This document shows, piece after piece, positions 1-5,057 of a stretch of DNA of 5,057 bases. The notes beneath the pieces were generated by a model. It searched no databases, had not been told where the DNA came from, and worked only from the letters and a program-made list of their open reading frames with translations. This DNA is from Chloroflexota bacterium (lineage in GTDB: Bacteria; Chloroflexota; Dehalococcoidia; Lucifugimonadales; Lucifugimonadaceae): contig JACQUF010000318.1 in NCBI GenBank assembly GCA_016210435.1, forward strand, positions 1-5,057. The letters are read 5' to 3'. Position 1 is the stretch's first letter. Each line of letters opens with the position of its first letter. The translations under genes were made by a program, and so were the position numbers.

Positions 1-941
1 CCGGCGATCCGAATGTGCTGGTTGGGTTCGATTCGTCAAGCGACGCCGCGGTCTACAAACTCGGCGACGACGTCGCTCTGGTCCTCACTGTCGATTTTTT
101 CCCACCGATAGTTGATGACCCGTTCGACTACGGTGCCATAGCTGCGGCAAATGCAATCAGCGATATCTACGCGATGGGCGCGCGGCCCATCACCGCGCTC
201 AACATCGCGGGATTCCCTCGTGACCTTTCGCTGGACATCCTCGGACAGATCCTGGCCGGTGGAGCCGCAAAGGCCGCCGAGGCGGGGGTCGCCATCGTCG
301 GCGGCCATTCGGTGAACGACAACGAACCGAAATATGGCCTCGCCGTAACGGGCATCGTACGGCCGGACGCGTTTGTCTCGAACGCCGGCGCGCGGCCGGG
401 TGACAAACTCGTCCTTACGAAGGCAATCGGCACCGGCGTGATCACGACTGCGGGCAAGGAACAGACAGCGGATCCTGGTGTGCTTGCTGGCGCTATCGAG
501 TCGATGAAGGTCCTGAACCGCGCCGCTTCCGAGGCAATGCTCTCGGTCGGGGTGAACGCGGCGACCGATATCACCGGGTTTGGCCTTGTCGGGCATCTCA
601 GGAGCATGGCCACCGCGAGCCGGGTCTCGGCGCGGGTCTATCGCAGCGCCGTGCCTGTCCTGCCGGGAACGCTCGAATTGCTGGAGGCAGGAATCGCGCC
701 AGGCGGCACCCATCGAAACGTTTCCTCAGTCGGCGCGCACGTCAGGTGGCACAAGTCGCTGGGCCAGCAGGACAGGCTGCTTATGTGCGACGCCCAGACT
801 TCAGGCGGGCTGCTGATCGCGGTGCCGGGGCCGAAGGCGGATGCACTGGTATCTGCGCTCAAGCGCATGAAGACGCCGAGGGCCGATATCGTTGGCGAAA
901 TCACGCTGGGCGAACCGGGAACGATCGACGTCGTTCCCTAG
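1..941 (+). CDS. selD: Selenide, water dikinase (selenophosphate synthase), 5'-truncated by window edge
   Basis: SelD makes selenophosphate from selenide and ATP in the cytoplasm; selenophosphate is the selenium donor for Sec-tRNA and for tRNA selenouridine. The reading frame is open from base 3 to the TAG at 939-941 (312 residues visible). It starts in the conserved DPN-LVG segment, so by comparison with E. coli SelD about 38 N-terminal residues, including the catalytic Cys/Sec and the nearby Lys, lie outside. The GTG at 15 is internal to the family alignment and is not the start. Visible family motifs are SDAAVY (Asp at 42-44, matching metal ligand D51 of E. coli), VDFF, NAISDIYAMG (Asp matching D91), GGHSVND, YGLAVTGIV, ATDITGFGLVGH (Asp matching D227) and CDAQTSGGLL near the C-terminus. 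These cover the AIRS-type ATP-binding N-domain and the C-domain. The frame is intact with no disruptions. It converges on ileS, so the two are not in one operon. Whether the catalytic residue is Cys or Sec cannot be seen. Confidence 0.97.
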   Translation, partial: GDPNVLVGFDSSSDAAVYKLGDDVALVLTVDFFPPIVDDPFDYGAIAAANAISDIYAMGARPITALNIAGFPRDLSLDILGQILAGGAAKAAEAGVAIVGGHSVNDNEPKYGLAVTGIVRPDAFVSNAGARPGDKLVLTKAIGTGVITTAGKEQTADPGVLAGAIESMKVLNRAASEAMLSVGVNAATDITGFGLVGHLRSMATASRVSARVYRSAVPVLPGTLELLEAGIAPGGTHRNVSSVGAHVRWHKSLGQQDRLLMCDAQTSGGLLIAVPGPKADALVSALKRMKTPRADIVGEITLGEPGTIDVVP

Positions 942-1121
942 CCGCGCATCCTCGAATTTCCTTCCCGAACCCCACGCTGTCATCCCGAATCTTTCTACTT
1001 CGCTCAGGGCAGGCTATGGGCTCAGGCGCCGCCCTGAGGTTCTCGAAGGGGCAAGCTCTTCGGCATAGCCTCAGGACGATATAGACACGAAGAAATGGCG
1101 AGGCGGGCGGGGCGACCAGGG
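942..1121. other. Non-coding gap between convergent selD and ileS
   Basis: This 180-base gap separates the 3' ends of selD (TAG) and ileS (TAA). I see no gene in it; short open frames crossing it are extensions of shadow frames. Its middle is filled by a structured repeat-like element (annotated separately). The ileS-proximal part (about 1085-1120) is a GC-rich purine-biased stretch with no recognised signal. No hairpin followed by a T-run, the usual intrinsic terminator form, is visible on either strand. Confidence 0.8.
978..1075. repeat. Intergenic repeat-like element with nested inverted repeats
   Basis: Seen directly: AGGCTATG at 1011-1018 is the exact reverse complement of CATAGCCT at 1064-1071. 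Inside that pair are two hairpins. The first is CTCAGG (1021-1026) with CCTGAG (1033-1038) and a 6-base loop. The second is CGAAGGG (1044-1050) with CTCTTCG (1056-1062), which includes one G-T pair and a 5-base loop. Together these could form a three-way junction. An alternative pairing joins CTCAGGGC (1003-1010) and GCCCTGAG (1031-1038). Read on the - strand, the left part contains CCTGAGCGAAGTAGAAAG followed by a GGGATGACA-like end. This word pattern resembles dispersed intergenic repeats I know from several GC-rich bacterial genomes. Only one copy is in the window, so repeat status is inference. A role as a shared transcript 3' end is possible, but neither strand has a T-run. Confidence 0.5.
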
Positions 1122-4100
1122 TTAGACTTTCGTGATCCCGATCTCGACTGCATGGCCCTCCACATCATGCGACGCCGTTGACGCGCCCGAGGGTACCGGT
1201 CCCCACGACATGTCCTCAGCCAGGACTTCCTCGCGCACATAGGCCTCGTTCGATCGCAACGCTTCGACAACTTCGGGAGGCGCTTCGACAGTTAACGCGA
1301 TCCGGTCCGCGATTTCCAGGCCCGCGTCCCGCCGGAGGTTCTGAATGAGGTGCACGATATCGCGCGCGATACCCTCAGCCCGGAGTTCCGGCGTGATGGC
1401 AAGGCTCACCCCGGCGACATAACCGTCGCCCGTCGCCACCGCGTAGCCCTCGGCCGCGATCCGGTCCACCAATACCTCTTCAGGCAAGAGTTCGAAACCA
1501 CCCACGACGACCGGACGGCCGCTCTCTACGGACGTGGCAACCGCCGCGGCGTTCGCCGATTCAAGGTCGGCCCGTATCGCCTGGACCTGCTTCCCGTACT
1601 TCGGTCCCAGGGCTTTGAGATTCGGCCGCAGCCGGTAGTTCATCAGGCCACCGATCTCCTTCGCATCCCTCACCGCCCTGACGTTCAGCTCGTCCTTGAG
1701 CTGGTCCGCGATCCGCGGCAGATATGAGCGCTCAACGTCGGTGTTCACGTCGACCACCAGTTCGGCGAGCGGTTGACGCACTTTCAGCCTGGCACCGGCG
1801 CGCGCGGATCGCGCGAGGCTCGCGAGCCTGCGCGCCAGCCCGATCGCGTCGGATAGTTCCCGATCGATCCACGGGGCTTCCGCCACCGGCCAGTCGCTCA
1901 GATGGACGCTATCGGGCGCCTTTGGATCCCCCCTCTTGACCAGGTTCTGGTAAAGCTCTTCCGCAACGAACGGCATGAAGGGGGCGAGAAGGCTGGCCAG
2001 GGTGGCGAGGCATTTGTGCAACGTCCAGTAGGCCGCGTGCTTGTCGGCATCGTCTTCGCTCTTCCAGAACCGGCGGCGGGACCTTCGCACATACCAGTTG
2101 GAAAGTCCATCGACGAAGCCCTCGACGGCCCGGGCAGCATCTTCCGGGTGCCATGACTCCAGGCCGGTTGTTGTCCTTTCGATGAGGATCTGGACCTCGG
2201 ACAGGAGCCACATGTCGAGTTCGGTCAGTTCGTCGGGCCGGGGGTCGATACCCGGCTGCCAGCCGTCGAGATTGGCGTAGGTGACAAAAAACGAATACAC
2301 GTTCCAGAGCGGTATCAGGAATTGCCGCCGTACCTCATCGCCGGGCCCATAGCCAAAATTGAGGTTCTGGACAGGGTCCTGCCGGCAGTAGAGCCACCGC
2401 ATCGTGTCGACGCCCATCTTCGCCGCCGCGTCGTCGAACCAGATGGCATTCCCCTTGGATTTGTGCATCTCCTCCCCGTGCTCGTCCCGCACCAGCGCAT
2501 AGCTGAAGCAGGCGAGGAACGGCGGTCTGTTCACAAGGGCGGTGCTCATGGCAAGCAGGGAATAGAACCAGTTCCTGAACTGGCCAGGAAAGCTCTCCGA
2601 GATCCAGCCCGCCGGAAACCATTCCTCCCACTGCCTGCGGTCGGTCGTGTATCCGAGCGTAGAGAACGGAACGATCCCCGCATCCAGCCACGGATTACCT
2701 ACGTCCGGGATGCGCGCGACGGTCGCATTGCATTTCTTGCACGCGATCTTCACGGCGTCCACCCAGGGCCGGTGAGGCGAATGTCCGTCGAATTCTTCCC
2801 AGCCCTCGATCGCGCGGGTTTCCAGTTCCTCGCGGCTTCCGATCACTTCGATGTGTCCGCAGGACCTGCATTTGAATATCGGCAAGGCCAGGCCGTAATA
2901 GCGCTTCTTCGAGATCATCCAGTCCCGCATGTTGCGGAGCCAGTCGAGCTCCCGGTCGAGACCGAACTCAGGGACCCATTTGATCTGCTTCGTAATCTCG
3001 ATCATGAGCGGCCTGAGTTCATCCATCGAGATGAACCACTCGTCCACGAGCCGAAACACGAGCTCGGTATCGCACCGCCAGCAGACGGGGTACCGGTGGG
3101 CATATTGCTCGACCTTGTAGTAAAGCCGCTTCTCGCGCAGGCTACGCACGATCGCGTCCCGGGAATCCATTACGTTCGTACCGTCCAAAAAACCGAAGCC
3201 CGGGATGTAGTTCCCGAATTCATCGAGCGGCGCAATTGCCGGCAGGCCCTCCTGCTTCCCGAGAACGAAGTCCTCAGCGCCCGACCCGGGCGCCACATGG
3301 ACGACCCCGGTGCCTTCCTCCTCGCCGACTTCATCCCAGGCGATCACGCGGTGCTCGATACCCTGCTGCGCAGGCAGTTCGTCGAACGGCCCTCGATACC
3401 GGTAGCCGGCCAGGCGCCTTCCCGGCAACTCCTCCAGTACCTCCGCCTTGCCGGTAAGGACGCCGAGCCGCGCCTTGCCCAGGTACAGCATGTCGTCGCC
3501 CTGGCGCACCTTTACATACATATGCTCCGGGTGGACCGCCGCCGCAACGTTGCCGGCCAGCGTCCACGGCGTAGTCGTCCACACCAGGAGCGACTCGCCG
3601 TGATGCTCATCACCCAGCAACGGGAACTTCACGAAAAGACCGGGGTGCGTGATCTCCCGGTAGCCTTCGGTCGCGATTTCCATGTTCGATAGCCCGGTGC
3701 CGCACCGGATGCACCACGGCATGACGTCGGTCCCCTCGTAAAGCCAGCCTCGTTCCAGGCACACCTTCAAGAAGTGCCAGATCATGTAGTTGTTCTCGTC
3801 CGACATCGTGTGGTACGAGTTATCCCAGTCCATCCAGTAGCCAAGACGGATCGACTGCTGCGTAATCATGTCGGCGTACTTGCGGACCCGCTCTTTACAC
3901 AGCTCAACGAACCGGTCGATGCCATAGGCCTCGATGTCCCGCTTCGACTTGAACCCGAGGTCATGTTCGGCGTTCACTTCAACCCACAGGCCCTGCCCGT
4001 CGAACCCGTTTTGATATCGCTGGCGGTATCCGCGCATCGTGAAGAAGCGCAGGAACAGGTCCTTGTAGGTCCGGCCCCAGGCGTGATGCACGGCCATCGG

Positions 4101-4289
4101 GTTATTCGCCGTGATCGGCCCATCGATGAATGAGAACTTCCGCGAGGCGTGCTCATTCCTGCGCAGGTAGCGCGCCATGATGTCGTGTTCATCCCACCAC
4201 TTAACACGCCGCTCTTCCATGGCTACGAAATCGGTCTTCGACGAGACCGGCTCGAAGTGAGCTCTAGAACCTGAAGTGGTCAACGTCAT
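1122..4289 (-). CDS. ileS: Isoleucyl-tRNA synthetase (long form, 1055 aa)
   Basis: This class I synthetase activates isoleucine with ATP and charges tRNA-Ile in the cytoplasm, with hydrolytic editing of valine products. I chose the ATG at 4287-4289 because AAGGA lies 8 bases upstream and the frame before it runs back through the T-box terminator. Motifs by residue: FEPVSSKTDF (12-21) is the usual N-terminal start; GPITANN-MAVHHAWG (57-72) holds a degenerate HIGH signature (AVHH, 66-69); WTTTPWTL (237-244) and GTGVVHVAPGSGAED (326-340) belong to the CP1 editing domain, with D340 matching the editing Asp; RDWMISKKRYYG is at 455-466; EMHKS (607-611) stands where KMSKS is expected. CxxC pairs at 193/196, 403/406, 474/477 and 517/520 suggest zinc sites. 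The anticodon-binding domain (about 690-840) contains LSNWYVRRSRRRFW, followed by a C-terminal extension to residue 1055. The length fits the long, eukaryote-like (type 2) IleRS group. No frameshift is seen. Confidence 0.97.
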   Translation of the reverse strand: MTLTTSGSRAHFEPVSSKTDFVAMEERRVKWWDEHDIMARYLRRNEHASRKFSFIDGPITANNPMAVHHAWGRTYKDLFLRFFTMRGYRQRYQNGFDGQGLWVEVNAEHDLGFKSKRDIEAYGIDRFVELCKERVRKYADMITQQSIRLGYWMDWDNSYHTMSDENNYMIWHFLKVCLERGWLYEGTDVMPWCIRCGTGLSNMEIATEGYREITHPGLFVKFPLLGDEHHGESLLVWTTTPWTLAGNVAAAVHPEHMYVKVRQGDDMLYLGKARLGVLTGKAEVLEELPGRRLAGYRYRGPFDELPAQQGIEHRVIAWDEVGEEEGTGVVHVAPGSGAEDFVLGKQEGLPAIAPLDEFGNYIPGFGFLDGTNVMDSRDAIVRSLREKRLYYKVEQYAHRYPVCWRCDTELVFRLVDEWFISMDELRPLMIEITKQIKWVPEFGLDRELDWLRNMRDWMISKKRYYGLALPIFKCRSCGHIEVIGSREELETRAIEGWEEFDGHSPHRPWVDAVKIACKKCNATVARIPDVGNPWLDAGIVPFSTLGYTTDRRQWEEWFPAGWISESFPGQFRNWFYSLLAMSTALVNRPPFLACFSYALVRDEHGEEMHKSKGNAIWFDDAAAKMGVDTMRWLYCRQDPVQNLNFGYGPGDEVRRQFLIPLWNVYSFFVTYANLDGWQPGIDPRPDELTELDMWLLSEVQILIERTTTGLESWHPEDAARAVEGFVDGLSNWYVRRSRRRFWKSEDDADKHAAYWTLHKCLATLASLLAPFMPFVAEELYQNLVKRGDPKAPDSVHLSDWPVAEAPWIDRELSDAIGLARRLASLARSARAGARLKVRQPLAELVVDVNTDVERSYLPRIADQLKDELNVRAVRDAKEIGGLMNYRLRPNLKALGPKYGKQVQAIRADLESANAAAVATSVESGRPVVVGGFELLPEEVLVDRIAAEGYAVATGDGYVAGVSLAITPELRAEGIARDIVHLIQNLRRDAGLEIADRIALTVEAPPEVVEALRSNEAYVREEVLAEDMSWGPVPSGASTASHDVEGHAVEIGITKV

Positions 4290-4297
4290 GCAGAACG

Positions 4298-4302
4298 TCC
4301 TT
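4298..4302 (-). promoter_or_regulatory. Ribosome binding site of ileS
   Basis: AAGGA on the - strand lies 8 bases before the ATG at 4287-4289, an ideal spacing. It decides the ileS start: the same frame is open 64 codons further upstream to an ATG at 4479-4481, but that stretch is the structured T-box leader. The site is downstream of the attenuator, so the T-box controls transcription rather than hiding this site. Confidence 0.8.
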
Positions 4303-4328
4303 GTCGCACCGGGCCTCGACTCCAGATC

Positions 4329-4360
4329 AAAAACGCCCGCCCCTCTTCGAGGGACGGGCG
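4329..4360 (-). terminator. Intrinsic terminator of the ileS T-box (attenuator)
   Basis: On the - strand, CGCCCGTCCCTC (4360-4349) pairs with GAGGGGCGGGCG (4345-4334) over 12 base pairs with one G-U, closing a GAA loop, and is followed directly by TTTTT (4333-4329). This is a textbook Rho-independent terminator. Its 5' arm is the same segment that pairs in the antiterminator (4384-4350), so the two folds exclude each other. It ends about 40 bases before the ileS ATG. Confidence 0.95.
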
Positions 4361-4384
4361 AACGTAGGCCCGCGGTACCACCCT
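4350..4384 (-). promoter_or_regulatory. T-box antiterminator
   Basis: The conserved T-box core AGGGTGGTACCGCG is at 4384-4371. AGGG (4384-4381) pairs with CCCT (4353-4350), then the 7-base bulge TGGTACC (4380-4374), then GCGGGC (4373-4368) pairs with GCCCGT (4359-4354), including one G-U, around an 8-base loop. This is the canonical bulged antiterminator. The bulge bases UGGU (4380-4377) would pair with the ACCA end of an uncharged tRNA. The variable U matches an A discriminator base, as found in bacterial tRNA-Ile. Confidence 0.93.
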
Positions 4385-4635
4385 GGGTTCCCCGATTGTG
4401 TCGGAGCGCTCTACCGTCATCGCGCCAGCAACGCGAAGCACGCAGCCATCTAACGGTGGCTGGCCGGCCATGCTTACTCATCGGCCTGCGCCCTTCCGGG
4501 ATCGCAAGGCTGACGTTCGGCTGGCCGCTCAGGAGGGATTTCCGGCCGCTGCTCGTGCCCCCTCACACCGTCCGGGGCTCGCTCGACGCAGCGCTACGGC
4601 CTACTCGTCTCCGTCACAGCGTTTGTTTTGAATCA

Positions 4636-4664
4636 AGGCTATTCGCCGCCTCGCTGGGAGTCAA
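4636..4664 (-). promoter_or_regulatory. Candidate sigma70-type promoter of ileS
   Basis: On the - strand TTGACT (4664-4659, five of six consensus bases) is followed by a 17-base spacer and TAGCCT (4641-4636, a weak -10 with T, A and final T matching). It starts about 10 bases after the fmt stop codon and would start transcription near 4629-4626, just before the first T-box helix. Position and spacing are good but the -10 is poor. No terminator separates fmt from the leader, so read-through from fmt could also feed the attenuator. Confidence 0.5.
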
Positions 4665-4673
4665 CCTGATGGG

Positions 4674-5057
4674 TTAGGAAGGCAGGCGGGCGCCGATGAA
4701 TCTCGGATAGCCGCGCACGAATTCCTCGACCGTAGCGGACCTTCGTCCCTCCAGCTGAAGCCGCTTTGGCATCAGCAAGCCACGCCCGGTTACGATCGCG
4801 GCTGCGTGATTTGCTGAAATCACGGCGCCGGCAGGCAGGTCGTCCGGTCCGGCGCCGCCCACGACCGCTTCGAGCACCTTGATGTTCCTGCCTTCCCAGG
4901 ACGTGAAGGTGCCCGGCCATGGGTCGTAGGCACGGACCGTTCGTTCAAGCTGCTCGGCAGGCCGGTCCCAGTGGATCTCTCCGTCCTCTCGTTCCAGGAG
5001 CCTTGTAACGGTAGCTCGGGATTCATCCTGAGGGCGGGGCGCGATCTCCGCGCGCTC
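4674..5057 (-). CDS. fmt: Methionyl-tRNA formyltransferase, C-terminal part (5' end beyond window)
   Basis: Fmt transfers the formyl group from 10-formyltetrahydrofolate to Met on initiator tRNA, preparing it for translation initiation in the cytoplasm. The frame is open from the right window edge to the TAA at 4676-4674, giving 127 residues. The visible part is the end of the catalytic domain linker and the whole C-terminal OB-fold-like domain. Family signatures in order are the ARID W-like segment GEIHWDRPAEQLERTVRAYDP, PWPGTFTSWEG, IKVLEAVV, LPAGAVIS, a -VTGRGLL- strand, LQLEGRRSATVEEFVRG and the terminal GARLPS. All match the layout of E. coli Fmt (IDW, QLERCIRAFNPWP, GDGILNLLSLQPAGK). 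The formyl-folate and catalytic residues lie outside the window. It is upstream of ileS on the same strand, 384 bases away, with the T-box leader between them. Confidence 0.93.
   Translation of the reverse strand, partial: ERAEIAPRPQDESRATVTRLLEREDGEIHWDRPAEQLERTVRAYDPWPGTFTSWEGRNIKVLEAVVGGAGPDDLPAGAVISANHAAAIVTGRGLLMPKRLQLEGRRSATVEEFVRGYPRFIGARLPS

Larger units (their letters stand above)
4329..4628 (-). promoter_or_regulatory. T-box riboswitch, isoleucine-specific (ileS leader)
   Basis: This leader RNA senses uncharged tRNA-Ile and allows transcription of ileS when the tRNA is uncharged. From 5' to 3' on the - strand: Stem I begins near 4621 with GCTGTGAC, followed by GGAGACGAGTAG, carrying the GA-rich kink-turn and AGTA specifier-loop signatures. 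Its upper stem pairs CGCTGC with GCAGCG. The 3' side of the specifier loop is GGAAATCC, giving ATC (Ile) at 4539-4537, closed below by GGAG/CTCC. A Stem II-like hairpin at 4510-4484 (GCC-T-GCG/CGCAGGC with a bulged T, CCC/GGG and a GGAA loop) follows, then an AAGCATG/CGTGCTT helix. Stem III is CTCCGA/TCGGGG (4406-4390), and the antiterminator/terminator pair ends the element. All expected parts are present in order, and the gene downstream is ileS, which agrees with the specifier. The 5' end is inferred from a promoter candidate and is accurate only to a few bases. Pairings were worked out by eye. Confidence 0.94.

Noticed and set aside
15..17. GTG as the selD start codon
   Set aside because: It falls inside the conserved DPN-LVG segment, about 40 residues into the family alignment; the gene continues left of the window.
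36..713. A 225-residue open frame on the - strand
   Set aside because: Antisense to selD, whose motifs are clear in the + frame; Arg-rich composition typical of shadow frames.
1003..1071. Classical intrinsic terminator for selD or ileS
   Set aside because: Hairpins exist, but neither strand has a T-run after them, so I annotate a structured repeat-like element and do not call a terminator.
2322..3692. A 456-residue open frame on the + strand
   Set aside because: It lies wholly antisense to ileS, whose frame has clear family motifs throughout; the antisense translation shows no recognisable domain and has the Arg/Pro-rich look of a GC-rich shadow frame.
4531..4537. AGGAGGG on the + strand, resembling a strong ribosome binding site
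   Set aside because: It is the complement of the T-box segment just after the ATC specifier, and no supported + strand gene follows it.
4276..4677. A 133-residue open frame on the + strand opposite the ileS leader
   Set aside because: It covers the complement of the T-box structure, has no convincing family motif, and the conserved RNA explains the sequence.
4820..5026. A 68-residue - strand frame, and a 93-residue one at 4639-4920
   Set aside because: Both are alternative frames over the fmt C-terminus; the frame ending at 4674 carries continuous Fmt motifs to the window edge.

Overview
This is a bacterial window of moderately high GC (roughly 60% by eye) with ordinary housekeeping genes. 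It holds the 3' part of selD (selenide, water dikinase) on the + strand, a complete ileS (isoleucyl-tRNA synthetase) on the - strand, and the 3' part of fmt (methionyl-tRNA formyltransferase) on the - strand. I see no mobile-element genes, CRISPR array, tRNA or rRNA.

Layout: 1-941 is selD, cut at its 5' end by the window edge. 942-1121 is the gap between the convergent selD and ileS; it holds no gene but carries a structured, repeat-like element at about 978-1075. 1122-4289 is ileS, read leftwards, encoding 1055 residues. 4290-4673 is the ileS leader: a promoter candidate at the very end of fmt, then a complete transcription-attenuating T-box riboswitch with an Ile (ATC) specifier, an antiterminator carrying the T-box sequence, a strong intrinsic terminator, and a ribosome binding site. 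4674-5057 is the C-terminal part of fmt, running off the right edge.

How they work together: fmt (formylation of initiator Met-tRNA) and ileS (charging of tRNA-Ile) are both translation genes on the same strand. ileS appears to have its own promoter and is regulated by sensing uncharged tRNA-Ile. SelD makes selenophosphate for selenocysteine or selenouridine synthesis; its Cys/Sec-bearing N-terminus lies outside the window.

Taxon: the long IleS type with degenerate HIGH and KMSKS signatures, a terminator-type T-box in a GC-rich genome, and intergenic sequence rich in CTTCG/CTCAGG words together suggest Chloroflexota or a neighbouring lineage. This is inference only. The best structured content is the T-box leader, which belongs to a known class. 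I did not find a convincing undescribed system.
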